In this document: positions 1-11,088 of the stretch, in pieces
Layout: each line of letters starts with the position of its first letter
Numbering within the stretch: position 1 is the stretch's first letter
Assembly (NCBI GenBank): GCA_002150815.3
Contig: NDFF03000370.1
Span: 310,001-374,000, forward strand
Origin: Grammothele lineata
Taxonomy: Eukaryota > Basidiomycota > Agaricomycetes > Polyporales > Polyporaceae
Length of the DNA: 64,000 nucleotides
Direction: 5' to 3'
Program-made: the position numbers and the translations under genes
Notes under the pieces: model-generated
The model's input: only the letters and a program-made list of their open reading frames with translations
Databases searched by the model: none
What the model was told of the DNA's origin: nothing

Positions 1-1518
1 CTAGACGAAACACTCAGTGATGACCTCACCCTCACGAAGTCAAGGAAGAGGAAGAACACTGTAGCCAGGACGGACCACACTCGCATCACCTTCGACCCCT
101 CCATAACCGACGGCCCAAGCCCTGGCGACGCCTTCCGGGTCTTCACCTCCCTCACGAAAGGCGACTCGACAGCCCTCCCCGCGAGGCGCCCCCGTTTAGG
201 CTTCCAGCTGCCCCAAGAGGCGGTCGAGGTTTACACGGACGGCTCATGCCTCAACCAAGGCACCACCAGGGCCGCCGCTGGGTCGGGGATTTATTTTGGA
301 GCCGACGACGAGCGTAACCAGTCCCTCCGGACGCCGGGGGCGCCACAGTCGAACCAGAGGGCGGAAATGTACGCAGTTGCTGCAGCGGCAGCGGCGACCC
401 CGCCCTTCGCACCTATGCATGTCGTGTCAGACTCGAGATATGTGATCGATGGACTCACCCAGCATCTCGTAAAATGGGAAGACCGGGGCTGGATCGGGAT
501 TGCGAATGCGGATCTCCTGCAGGATGTCGCGGCAAGACTGCGCGAACGCTCAGCTCCAACAACATTCCGATGGGTGAAGGGGCACTCCGGGGTTCACGGA
601 AACGAACGGGCCGATGAACTAGCCGCGGCAGGAGCGGCCAAAGCGCTGCCCGACGTCGATCCCCTACGGCCAGCCAACCATGCTTTCTTGCGAAAGGGAG
701 CGAAGCTCTCTGCCCTTACGCAATCGACCGCGTACAAAGGGATCCTTTTGATGAAACTGCGCAACAAGACACGACGTTCTACGGAACAGAATATCAGCAT
801 GATCCAGGCAGCTCTGGAGGAGGAAGCTGGGGGAGCACCGACAGCAGACAAGGTCTGGAAACGTCTCCGCCATGCCGATGTCGGCAAGAGGATACGAGAC
901 TTCCTATGGAAAGCGATACACAACGGACACAAAATTGGAACGTACTGGCTGAACATCCCAGGCTACGAACATAGGGCGACGTGTGCCTTCTGCCAACAGG
1001 ACATCGAAAGCCTCACGCATGCCCTCGTTGAATGCCAAGACTCGCCGGCCCCGATCGCGTGGAACCTATGCCGCCAAATGCTCCGCAAAAGAAATTTCGA
1101 GCTCCCCCCGCTCTCCGCCGGCCTCACTCTGGGCGTCCACCTACTAGATGCCAGTAGGCCGGGCGAGCACGCCCCCGCCGGCCTCCAACGCCTCCTTCGG
1201 ATCGCACTCACCGAGACTCTGCACCTAGTATGGAGACTCAGGTGTACCTGGGTCGTCGGAGAGGGAGGTGACCCCGAAACAAAGCCGTCCCGCCCCTTGG
1301 TGGTGAATGCATGGCACAATGCCATAAATAAGAGATTGCATTTGGACCAGCAGCTGGCGAGGAGAAAGCGGGGCAGGACCTCGCCAGGCGAAAGGCTGAT
1401 TAGAGACACATGGACCGGGCTAATTGACAATGAGGAAGCCCTGGGTGACGCTTGGGTCTGGTCGAAGGGGGTTTTAGTGGGTAGACTCGTGCCGGACGTT
1501 GACGACGCGGGCGGCTGA
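1..1518 (+). CDS. LINE ORF2 C-terminus: RNase H plus zinc knuckle (5' partial)
   Basis: The frame is open from base 1 and ends at TGA 1516-1518. It encodes an RNase H type I domain with all four acidic catalytic positions: D in VYTDGS (about base 232), E in RAEMYA (about 361), D in VVSDSRY (about 421) and D in ERADELA (about 606), the last preceded by WVKGHSG. RNase H degrades the RNA strand of the cDNA hybrid during retrotransposition. About 110 residues downstream is a C-x2-C-x7-H-x4-C knuckle (CAFC...H...C), like the zf-RVT module at the C-terminus of many LINE polyproteins. There is no stop or frameshift within this part, so the insertion looks fairly young. The RT and endonuclease lie outside the window. 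Confidence 0.85.
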   Translation, partial: LDETLSDDLTLTKSRKRKNTVARTDHTRITFDPSITDGPSPGDAFRVFTSLTKGDSTALPARRPRLGFQLPQEAVEVYTDGSCLNQGTTRAAAGSGIYFGADDERNQSLRTPGAPQSNQRAEMYAVAAAAAATPPFAPMHVVSDSRYVIDGLTQHLVKWEDRGWIGIANADLLQDVAARLRERSAPTTFRWVKGHSGVHGNERADELAAAGAAKALPDVDPLRPANHAFLRKGAKLSALTQSTAYKGILLMKLRNKTRRSTEQNISMIQAALEEEAGGAPTADKVWKRLRHADVGKRIRDFLWKAIHNGHKIGTYWLNIPGYEHRATCAFCQQDIESLTHALVECQDSPAPIAWNLCRQMLRKRNFELPPLSAGLTLGVHLLDASRPGEHAPAGLQRLLRIALTETLHLVWRLRCTWVVGEGGDPETKPSRPLVVNAWHNAINKRLHLDQQLARRKRGRTSPGERLIRDTWTGLIDNEEALGDAWVWSKGVLVGRLVPDVDDAGG

Positions 1519-1677
1519 CCCCGCCCGCAAACCGGCACGAGGAGTCCCACACTACAGGCGACAAGCCTGTGTGCGTAACGCATTTCCTCCTGCGGGTGCC
1601 GGGGTGTCTCTCTCCCCATAAACCACTGCAATACAGCCGGGGGCCGGTCGTGAGGCCCTCCCCCGATCTGGCACCGC

Positions 1678-1701
1678 AAAAAAAAAAAAAAAAAAAAAAA
1701 A
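1678..1701 (+). repeat. Poly(A) tail of the LINE
   Basis: Twenty-four consecutive A residues close the retroelement. The sequence changes at 1702 to material that belongs to the BTB locus on the other strand, so 1701/1702 is the 3' insert junction. Confidence 0.85.
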
Positions 1702-1912
1702 CATCTCTGGGAAGACCGAACGTCGTGGCATGCGGTCTGCGAGAGCGCCGCCCCAACTCAACCGAAACCGCTCTGACGGTGCGCTCCCGCTCGCCTGGCG
1801 CGCTGCCAGCTGCCACTCCCCCGGCTGCGCGCACGCGAGGAGAAGGCTCACTCTCACGACGCCCCCGGGTCATGCGCAAGTAGCCCCAGAACCGGTCCCG
1901 AACGAAGCTCAC

Positions 1913-2330
1913 CTCGGGTAAAAGAGTGACAGGAGCCGCTCGAAGTCGGCGGCGCGCACGCCTTCTAGGATGACTGGTAGCTCGTCTGACTGGCCCTCCA
2001 GGAGCGCATCGGGCACGGGCGGGAGCGCGAACATGCTTAGGAAGACGGTGGAGTGCTGCTTGAGGAAGTACCGGTGTACTTTAAAGAGTGTCTGTTCGAC
2101 CTGCGTGTGCGGCGGGGCGCATGGGCAGCGCGGGACCTCGGTGATCTGCCGAGCGCGAGACGCGCATGGAGGGCACGTACAAGGAAGACGACGGTGCCCG
2201 GCTCGTCCTCGAAGTAGAGATGGAGATGGCGCGTGCGACCCGGAGGCGCGTCGCCGTCGGCGGAGGGCGGGGTTACGGGGCTGCAACTGCTCCTAGTTCC
2301 CAAGCCCGGCGAGGTCAGTTGGACGAACAT
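1913..2330 (-). pseudogene. BTB/POZ-domain protein, 3' part disrupted by the LINE
   Basis: Two exons can be joined on the minus strand: 2330-2181, ending at a GTACGT donor, and 2100-1913, between a CGCAG acceptor and a GTGAGC donor. Phase is kept at the junction. The product runs LYFEDEPGTVVFL then VEQTLFKVHRYFLKQHSTVF and LPVILEGVRAADFERLLSLFY, the standard fold signature of the BTB proteins expanded in Agaricomycetes, where BTB domains dimerise and often act as substrate adaptors (family knowledge). After the second donor only about 210 bases remain before the LINE poly(A). An EW-containing stretch there may be the start of the next exon, but no complete BTB C-terminus follows. It is likely a broken gene; a short functional isoform cannot be excluded. 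Confidence 0.6.
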
Positions 2331-3559
2331 GCGGTCGCACTACAGGGTCCACTCGCCTTGCTTTGTCTTCCGGAGACAACGCCATGAGTATGTATAGCGG
2401 ACAGTCAAGATGGAGGAGGCTTGCCGAGGTTAGTTGGTGGCCTCGCGCACGTCGCGCGCCGCAGCACCGTCAGGCTGATGCGGAGACGCCAGACATGTAA
2501 GGCGCTTGTGATGAACGCTCGGTCACGTCGACCGAAATGGACTCTCGGGCACTGCACGTCCGGTGACTTACTTGCCTTCTCCCGTCAACCAGCCGCGACG
2601 CCGACGCACTTCTAAAGGTGCGCAGCTCCGTTCATTATTGGTCCAATGTTCGTGGCCGGTCTTACATGATGGGTCCCAACACGCGTAGATTTTTCACAAC
2701 ACGACCACGCGCTCGCGCCAGCGCACGGTGCCGAGTTGCAAACACACGTGTGAAAGCCACAGTTGCTGTTCGTGTTATCGGATGAGGCCAAGGCTCATCT
2801 GTATGGGAAAGCACGCACACCAGACGCACACAAGACATTCCCCGCGACCCCACCGGTTAAGCAACATGGGCCCGGGGCTGGATGTCAACAAAGGATGGGC
2901 GGCCGCCCATGCGGGAGATTGAGACGCCTTTCCCCGACATCCCGGTCATTTAGAAGCCTTCGGCCAGGAGTTCGGTGTTCTTCCGCGCGCCTCGCCTCTA
3001 CGCCACCTCTCATGGACGACCCCAACGCCCTGAATCACTTCACACCGGTCAATTTGTGCAGCGGCGTCACATCGCGGGTCCCGACGGGCCACGATTCTAG
3101 TCACCGGCGCCGACCCGTCGGCGTTTCACCTAACAAGACGCGCGGCGCTCCCCATTCTGCAATGCAGCTCGAGCGTCGATGATGAAGCGACCTCGGTGAG
3201 GGTCGCCATCTGCGCTATACCATTCACGTATGGGCCTCGCTTGCCGCGCCGCCTAAAACGCGGGGAGGCGCAGGCACAGTGGGTTCTCGTGTACGGGCGC
3301 AGAGCACCGATCCCTGCGCGGGTCTGGAACGGGTGAGCATATGATAGCAATGTACGCTCAAAGTAGTTATACTGACATATTTCACAGGCGCAGAAGATCC
3401 CATCGGAAGGTCAGGTCGGCCGAGAATATCTAATCTCTTGGGCGCGCGGCGGACTAGTGCGTATGCGGGGGCTTGAGCATCCGCTCCGCCCGGCGCGCTC
3501 GCTCCATCTGCGAGATCTAAGTGTTCCGCATTGTGGGTGCTACCTCGGGAGTGGTTGGT
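2331..3559. other. Intergenic, no gene recognised
   Basis: About 1.2 kb between the BTB remnant and the P450 promoter. Short open stretches on both strands have no recognisable domain, no splice-consistent extension and no repeat structure that I can see. Confidence 0.5.
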
Positions 3560-3567
3560 TATAAAAG
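3560..3567 (+). promoter_or_regulatory. TATA box of the P450 gene
   Basis: A TATAAAAG octamer lies 49 bases before the ATG at 3616, in an otherwise GC-rich stretch. This is the right sense and distance for a core promoter with a short leader. Start-site data are not available. Confidence 0.5.
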
Positions 3568-3615
3568 CGCAATGGGGCCGTTGATGCATCGAGAAACCTC
3601 GTCACCGTGTCTGCA

Positions 3616-5869
3616 ATGTTGCTCCCTGCGCTGTCCATCTATCATGAGCTCTTTGTCATATCCGTATCGGCGTTGGTGAGTAGATTATTCATAACACGTC
3701 TCGAAACCCCGTTACCCACTGACCCAAATGCGCGACTACTGCCTCTGCAGGCCGTACATTTCGTATTCAACCAATACGAGCCCCAACGAGCGAAGACCCA
3801 TGCTCTGTTGCTCATCCTTGTACCCGCTATTCTCAGCTGCCTCCCCAGTGGCCTGTCAGTCCTCGTTTCTCTGGCGGTGACCTTCGCCACATATTGGGGT
3901 ACTCTCGCGTTCTCAATTGGCTTCTATCGCATCTCCCCATGGCATCCCCTGTCACGCCACCCTGGTCCATTCCTGCTTCAACTGTCGAAGTTACCCATGG
4001 CATGGTTGTCCCGTAGCGGCAAGCGTCATTTGTACACTCAAGAGCTCCACCGCCGATACGGTGACGTCGTTCGTGTCGGTACGTTTCCTCGCTACTCGCT
4101 TCTCCGTCACTCCGCTACTCGGCAATATTGGCGATGCGCACTAACATTGTCTGATGATTAGGTCCGAATGAGGTTTCCATCAACACAACAACAGCCATCC
4201 AACCATTGATGGGCACGGCGGGTTTGCAGAAGGGGCCGCGTGCGTTCCTTCACGTTGTTTGCCCCGAGTTCTCGTAGCCTGACAATTTTCGCGGTTGCAG
4301 AATGGAACGGCAGAGTGGCAACACAGAGCGTGTCGCCTCTTATCGCCATCAAGGACCCTAAAGAACACCTGCGCCGGCGCAAGCCATGGAATCGTGCGCT
4401 CAACGTTGCCAGTGTGAAAGAATTTGAGCCATTTGTGTCGCACCGGGCACACCAGCTCGTCAATGAACTTTCTATGCATAGCGCCGGGCCCGTCAATCTG
4501 GCTCAGTGGTTCAGTTGGTTCACGTACGTACACGCTCGCTTCATATGCATGCATGAGATACACGTGTTGACTTCGGAGATGATAGCTACGACCTGATGAG
4601 CGACATGGCGTGAGTATAGCGAGCTCAGAAAGGAAATGCATTATACTGACTTGTGCACTCTTAAAATTGTAGCTTTGGTGGCGGATCAGAGATGCTGCTG
4701 AACGGCGACGAGGGTAGTATTTGGCCCTTATTGGAAGTCGGCCTTGTGTGCGTATTTCGGTTCTATCGGGACGAGTGACTTCTACTGACGCCACGCCAAA
4801 TAGGAATTCGGACACATTCGGCCACCTACCGTGGCTCGCGGATTATCTCCGTTCGATTCCCGCCCTCGGCGCGAAAATGAAGCAGATGCGCGCGTATTGC
4901 ATTGAGCGAGCGCAGCAGCGAGTCAAACTAGGCAGCACGACCCGCAAGGATTTATTCTACTATCTGGTGAGAATCCCACCGCTAGTTACCACCCAGGGCT
5001 CATATCGATCTGGCGCCTTTCTAGAACAACGAAGATGGCACGGAGCCGACGCCACCGCTCCCAGAGGTCATCGCAGATGGGACCTTGGCCATCGTCGCGG
5101 GTGCAGACACAACTTCGAGCGTGCTCTCGAGTATCTTCTATTGTCTTCTTACCCATCCAGAAACATATGGCCGCTTGCGCGCCGAAGTGGACCGATTCTA
5201 CCCCCGTGAAGAAGACGCATTTAACACCACATACCACGCGGAAATGCCGTACTTAAATGCGGTTATGTATGTGTTCTCGTGTACCTCTCACATGCGATGT
5301 CTTCTCACCCCCCAATCCAGCAATGAAGCCATGCGCCTCTTCCCACCCATTATTGACGGAAGCCAGCGCGTAGTGCCGAGGGACGGCGGGGGTCGGATCG
5401 TCGGTAATAGGTACGTCGCCTCCTCACCCGACCTCCTTCGCTGTCTCCCTGGGTCCTGATGGGGCGGCTGCTGTATAGCTACTTGCCAGAAGGCACGGCC
5501 GTGACGGTGCACATGTTTAGCATCCATCGTGACCCTCGGAACTTCTCGCCCAGCCCTGACATGTTCTGGCCCGAGCGGTGGATCTTCGCCGCCACAGGCG
5601 AAAAGAGCATGGCGGGCAACAAGCTCGTGCATAACTCCGCCGCGTTCTTCCCGTTCTCGTTCGGACCCGCCAACTGCGCTGGGAAGGGCTTGGCCCTGCT
5701 GGAGATGCGGATGGTAGTCTGCGCGATCATGCAGCGACTTGACTTGAGCCTCGAGGATGGCTTTGACCCTGTGGCGTACGAAGCTGGCATGCTTGACTAC
5801 TTTATTCTGACGAGGCCTCCGCTGCCAATGGTAGTCCGACAGCGGAACGCGTGTACTTCCGAGTCATAA
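3616..5869 (+). CDS. Cytochrome P450 monooxygenase, 9 exons
   Basis: Exons: 3616-4078, 4162-4239, 4301-4523, 4586-4609, 4673-4747, 4804-4966, 5025-5266, 5321-5410, 5479-5869, giving about 582 residues, normal for a fungal P450 with an N-terminal anchor. All junctions are GT-AG and keep phase. Two or three hydrophobic segments occupy the first ~100 residues and should anchor it in the ER, with a Pro/Gly hinge (HPLSRHPGP) after them. The I-helix oxygen motif is AGADTTS, the K-helix ExxR is NEAMRLFP, PERW follows, and the haem loop FPFSFGPANCAGKGLA holds the proximal Cys. It should accept electrons from NADPH-P450 reductase and insert oxygen into a hydrophobic substrate; the substrate cannot be read from the sequence. 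The fourth exon is only 24 nt. No biosynthetic cluster genes are beside it. The CYP family was not assigned. Confidence 0.93.
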
Positions 5870-6252
5870 TACGCTACTGTAACAGCTCGTGATCGTTGTA
5901 ATAGTATGTACGTACTTATCTGTACATAGGTTAATGCTATTAAGTAGGACGGATTTCCACCTAAGACATTGTACCGTTGTGAGAAATGACTTGTCATTCT
6001 TATTTCCTGGTTGCAGAGCGTCAGTCCGGGTAAGCCTCTGCAGGACCTAGGCGCTCTAGAGTCTTGAACGCCAACTGGCGCCGCGACGCGTCAGTCACGT
6101 GGGGCGTTTACTGCATCGGGGGCGTTGCGCCGAGCGGGAGGACGGAGAGGACAAGCAGTCGTGGCCGAGCAGCTATCTAGTATTGTCGCGCCTCCCGTAC
6201 CATCTTCGAACTCGCACAGCCGGAACTTCCTTGTCGGTGAAGCTTGCAGAAG
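5870..6252. other. P450 3' flank and RSC4-like 5' flank
   Basis: AT-richer sequence after the P450 stop (about 5870-6000), then GC-rich promoter-like DNA before the next ATG. No ORF or repeat worth naming. Confidence 0.4.
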
Positions 6253-8671
6253 ATGTCCAAGAGGGAGATTAGGAGCTTTGTAGCGGCCGGAGTAGACCTC
6301 GACGCCCCGCGCGCCAAACGTCGGAAGGAAGCCCCCGCCACGAGCACCGCGGATACGAGCCCAAACGGCAAGGCGAACGGCTCAAGCACCGTGGATGATG
6401 ACCTGAACGAAATCGGAGCGAATGGGGACGGAGCGAGCGAGGATCCAGCGGAGGTGAAGGAGAAGGGAATGCAGGTGTGGCTCACGTTGAAGGACGCGGT
6501 CAACAAGGAGTGCGTTCCGTCGTCTGTTTCTGAGTAGACCTCTGACTCCGACGCTTACCCTCTTACCGCCCGCCACATCGGACTTCTTCGCACCCCACCG
6601 TTTTCCTCAAATGCAGCGGTCAAATCGCTTCTTTCCAGTTTATGCGTCTGCCGTCGAAACGACAGTATCCTGACTATTATGCTCTCATCAAACGGCCCAT
6701 CGCCCTCGATGACATCAAGTCCAAGCTCGAGCGGCGGCAATATGCATCCCTGGAGGACGTTAGGCAAGATTTCGACACCTGCTTCCGCAACGCCAAACGG
6801 TACAACATGAGGGAGAGTCAGATCTGGAAGGATGCGAAGTTTCTACATGTATGTTGCGTACATACTTACTGCCTCCCCCTTCCTGGCTCAATCGAACCCC
6901 TTCTCCCTTGCTCTCTCGGTCAGAAACTCGCTGCGAAGGAATTCAACAAGCTTTCGGGTCGGAAAGATGATGCCGACGACGATGGCTCAGATGATGACGA
7001 CAAGAAGAAGAAAGCTCCTACTGCCTATCGCCTTCTCAAGACTAGGTTGCAGAAGCTAGTCGACAAGAAAGATAGCACGTTCGTACTCGCTTCTTTCCCG
7101 CATACAGTCACTACTTACTTTTCGACACCTCTAATAGAGGCCGAGTTCTTTCTACGGAATTCATGGAGTTGCCTAGTCGCAAAGCCTGGCCGCTGTATTA
7201 CACACTGATCAAGAAGCCTCAGTGTTTGGAGAACATATTTGTAAGTATGGGGAAGCAATATCATCCTTGTATGACCTCACGCGTCGGTCGTAGAAAAAGC
7301 TGAAGCGGAAGGAATACCCCAAACCTTCAGACTTTGCCAATGACGTCGAGCTTGTCTTCTCTAATGCGCTTGAGTTCAACCAAGAGCATACGCAAATATG
7401 GGAGGACGCGGTGAATTTGAGGGTATGTTCATTGCAGGAATTATTACGCAGCATTTACGAAGATTTTCCACTTTCAGGAATATTTCAGGAAGCTGATGTC
7501 CGACCTCCCTGAACCCTTCTCCATTCCCGCATACACCAATGTCGGCGAACACCCTACGAAGATCAAGTTGAGAGTTCCGGTACCTCAGCCGCCTGCTCCG
7601 CCCGTACATGCCCCAACTCCCACATTACCGTCTTCGAACTCCATCATCGTCCCGTCATCATCCAAGACAGCTGTAGCGAAGAAGGATGCAGCCGCCAGGA
7701 TTCCAAGCGCTGCCTCTCATTCCGCGAATGCCGTCAAGTCACCCCCTGTCACTCCAGCGCTCCCACCCACACCCGCGCCTGCGCCTGGTCCTGCAACCAC
7801 CCCCGCACCGGCGACTTCTTCTCAGGCGCCGCTCACATCCAATTCCACACGGCAATCCACCCTTGTGCCCGCGCCCCCGGTGGCAACGTCACAGGTACAG
7901 AAGCCCGCGACACAACCAACGGTCCAGCCAGCCGCAGCCGCCTCCCATTTACCGGCGACCAACGGCATTACACGCCAGCCAAGCTCAACATCGCCCCTCG
8001 TCCCAGCGCCGACGCCAAAGAAGGCGCCCTCGATCACACCTACGCTCTCGACTCCCGCGCCCGCGCCCGGGGTATCTACCGCCCCAGCGGGGCGCGCAAC
8101 GCCCCCGGCCACGACCGAGTTCGCGCACCCGCTCAAGCACGCGGTGCTCACGACGGTTCCGTTGTACCGGCGACTAGTGCTTGACCGCAGCGAGGGAGTG
8201 CGCATGTGGGCACTCCGCCTGACAGGGCCCGAGGCCGCTGTCGTCGTCTCGGACGTTGCTTTCGTCGAGCGTGCCGACGAGGACGGCGGCGTCGACAGTG
8301 GCGAGGACGACGGGGCGCCGAAGAAGCAGGAGGAGGAAGAGGAAGAGGAGGGTGGCGAGGGGGAGCAAGAGAAGCCCGTGGTGAACTCGCCGTCGAAACG
8401 CAAAGGTTCCGGGCGGCCGCGAAAACGGGCAAAGGCGACGAGAGGTGCGGCGGCGGCGTCGTCCGCAGCTGCGGCGAAGGCGAAGAGCAAGGGGAAGGCG
8501 GTAGCAGACGTGCCACGCGGAGAGGTGCAGGTCAAGCTTAATGGAGTGCTCGTGAAGGGTGGCGAGGGCGGGACGTGGGAGGTCCCTGTCGGGGTTGGAC
8601 TGAGCGTGCTGGAGGTGGGGGAGCAGGGTGGGATGGTGTGGAAGGTCCACCTGGACCGGGTCCCGTTCTGA
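6253..8671 (+). CDS. RSC4: Tandem-bromodomain protein, RSC complex subunit Rsc4-like
   Basis: Six exons: 6253-6509, 6617-6848, 6924-7078, 7138-7240, 7294-7422, 7478-8671; 689 residues. Two bromodomains follow each other. The first (roughly residues 75-165) contains FMRLPSKRQYPDYYALIKRP and FRNAKRYN; the second (roughly 190-310) contains LPSRKAWPLYYTLIKKPQC and FSNALEFN. Each keeps the acetyl-lysine-reading Asn in its B-C loop (AKRYN, ALEFN). A long Pro/Ala/Thr-rich linker follows, then a folded-looking segment (LKHAVLTTVPLYRRLVL), an acidic stretch, a basic GRPRKR AT-hook-like patch and a final beta-rich segment. Yeast Rsc4 has the same plan: tandem bromodomains and a C-terminal domain that docks in the RSC chromatin remodeller (family knowledge). 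No BAH domain is present, which argues against Rsc1/2. It acts in the nucleus on acetylated histones. Confidence 0.85.
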
Positions 8672-8866
8672 CCATCGCGCTTGCTGGATGTCTCTGCGGA
8701 CTTTGTCTTGGATTTCGATTCTCGCTTGTCGATTTGTTTTCTCCCCGTGCTTTGTCAGTCCCTTGCAGATCGTGTACAATTAATCATGATATACGTAGTG
8801 GTCTGTGTAGTGAGCCTCTTAGGTCCGTGAGGATGAGAATGTCCCGTATAATCTACTTTACTAGTC

Positions 8867-10898
8867 CTATGTGCTCGTCGCACGCCACTGCTCAAGCCTC
8901 TCCGCCAAAGGCACCTCCTCGTCCTCCATCTCCGTACCGCTCTCAAGGTCACTCGACGGCTCCGGTACATACAGATTGTACCGCCCAGGCTCTGTAGTCC
9001 TGTCCTCGATATACCGCCGTAGCAGGTCCTCTCGGTCGATCGGCTTAACCTCGTACCCCTCTGAACCCCTTCTGACAAATTCACGAGGGCGTCTTGACTG
9101 GGCGTACGCGACCTCGTCATCGTCTTCGGGCTCAGAGTCCACCGGGTAGGTATCTTGGTTGTGGTAGTCGGGATGATACGGTGGTACTGCGGAGTACTGT
9201 CCATCGACGGCCTTCTTGCGGCGGCGGGTGCGCGTCGGTTGGAGCTCAGGGTTAACGGAGCCGTTCTCGTACGTCCAAGGGGACGCGGGGAGCTCGAAGT
9301 TGTGGTTAGGGTCTTCGTCAGGGTACACATAAGCTTCAGGGTCTCGTGGAGGCCATTCGCCGAGCATTTCTCCTAGAGCGGAGGTCAGCATGCTTTCAAC
9401 GAGCGCGGGGCGCCAAGCGAAAAAGGGAGCCGAGACGAAAAAGACGACGGAGAGGATGGAGAGGACGAAGAAGCCCGGCCGTAAGGAGCTGTTAAGTGCG
9501 CTTACATCGTATGGGTCATGACATGCACGAGGCAACATAGTTACGCCCGTATTCGCCGTGTTACGGTTCAGGCAGGTAGTCACCGTCGACGCCGTAGGCT
9601 TCGTCCACTCCCTCCTCCTTTCGCCTCATCGTGAATTCGACCCACTTACCATCTCCGTCGGCGAGCGGGTACTTTAGTCCGTTACCGGGAGTGTCGGTGG
9701 GCCAACACCACAAGAGCGGATTGGGGCCGAGAACGGACTCAATGTTCTTGCGGAGACCCAGATGCTAGACAGAAATGAGTCGTGCGCGCATGGCCGATGA
9801 TGTACGCAACTCACGTAGGGAAACTTGATCTACGTTGGAGCCAAATGTTAGAGAAGCGAACGGCTGCAGATACCGGGCATACCTCGTGGATTCTTCCACG
9901 ACGCACGAGCGTCGCAACCTTGTCCTTCTCCCATCCCTCAATGGTGGTGGTATTAGTGAGTACTGAGTAAAATTGATACAAGCTACATGCAGTACGTCAG
10001 ATGGCAAGTACTCATTGGCAGACTGCGGATAATGAGCTCACCTGAAGACCCCGACCGCAAGAAGTACCGGGACACAGGTAGCATAGTTTAGTACGATAAA
10101 AATAAGCTCCAGCCCGCTGGGTTCATCCTACGGGGATCGTATGAGCGTCAGCCTGAGGGGTAACTCAAGCTTCACGTACCCAATAGGTTGTGCTCGCCAA
10201 TACCCGCTTCGTGAGCATAACAACATGATACGTGCATGCGAGGTCGACATAGAACAGGAAGCGGACGAAGTGGCCGTAGTTGAAGTGGCCGACACAGTTG
10301 TTCACCCAAGGGCAGTGGTGGTCTAGACTTGCGTGCTCAGCAGTTGACGTGAGGTAAAGTTAGCATTAAGCATACCCATGCGAAGCACGCATCTTATATG
10401 AACATATGAGCAACGGGGACGTGTTTCGTGATGTACGAACCACATACCGTTTGCACTGCCTGCAATGGTGTGCTCTCGGGGGTTTGTAATTCTCGCACGA
10501 GCGACAATACCGGGGCCCTCTCGTGAGCTTCTTAACTTCGTAGCCATCATCTGCTTGAAAGTCCGGTTGCTGGAAGTGCATCAACGTCACGGACCCAGTG
10601 AATGACATGCGAGAAGAGACGTACCCATGATGGTGGCACTCGGCCTGGCTCCGTGATCACGCATAGTCGGTAATTCCATAGCAGCATGGCAACTAGAATA
10701 CTAACGCGAGAGTATGAGATTAGAGTGAAGTCGAAGGTACAGGGGAACGTACTTGAATGGGACCAGCAGCTCGAGCAGCTCGATGGAGAGCACCCGGCCG
10801 TACCACGGCCAAATGACGAATATTTGGGAGGAGTAGGCGATAAACCCGATGAGGCATGTCGTGAACAGCACAAACAGCCGACCGGTGAGGCGACCCAT
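8867..10898 (-). CDS. PFA4: DHHC palmitoyltransferase, PFA4-like
   Basis: Ten exons, 5' to 3': 10898-10753, 10700-10625, 10569-10448, 10392-10376, 10322-10204, 10127-10042, 9982-9883, 9829-9815, 9764-9650, 9372-8867; about 433 residues. Exons of 17 and 15 nt are required for phase. Two N-terminal membrane helices ([19 protein letters not shown] and the next) precede the Cys-rich domain [19 protein letters not shown]...[13 protein letters not shown], which holds the catalytic DHHC. Two more helices, [11 protein letters not shown] and [16 protein letters not shown] follow, as in ER Pfa4, which palmitoylates chitin synthase 3 in yeast (family knowledge). The last intron (9373-9649, 277 nt) is long for this locus. 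If it is retained the protein stops at TAA 9561-9563, losing the acidic RRGSEGYEV tail. The next gene starts 190 bp away on the other strand, a probable shared promoter. Confidence 0.88.
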
Positions 10899-11088
10899 GC
10901 CAGCAAGCAGACCGAGGCGACGACGGAGAGAGAGAAAGAGAAAGAAAGCGGAGATGAGTGAGCCTGTGTCCCGGACGCTGCGGGGACGTTGGCTGCTCGC
11001 TTCAGCATCCGGACCGTCGACGCGCGCGAGCGCTTCCCGCACTCTTTCCAGCGCACCGAGGACGGCGTCGTCCCAGGTCGCACTCACC

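Larger units (their letters stand above)
1..1701 (+). mobile_element. 3' end of a non-LTR (LINE) retrotransposon, Tad/I-like
   Basis: The element enters from the left edge of the window, so its 5' part and reverse transcriptase are not visible. What remains is an open frame to 1518 with an RNase H domain, a roughly 160-nt 3' UTR, and an uninterrupted run of 24 A at 1678-1701. A genomic poly(A) tail directly after a retroelement ORF is the mark of target-primed reverse transcription. RNase H after the RT is typical of the Tad/I groups of fungal LINEs (family knowledge). The 5' target-site duplication cannot be checked here. The element abuts a BTB gene running in the opposite direction. Confidence 0.85.

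Noticed and set aside
8867..9583. Separate gene upstream of and overlapping the PFA4 stop
   Set aside because: Its first ~70 codons lie in what splices as the last PFA4 intron, and the rest joins PFA4 in phase at a good acceptor. It is better read as the PFA4 tail.
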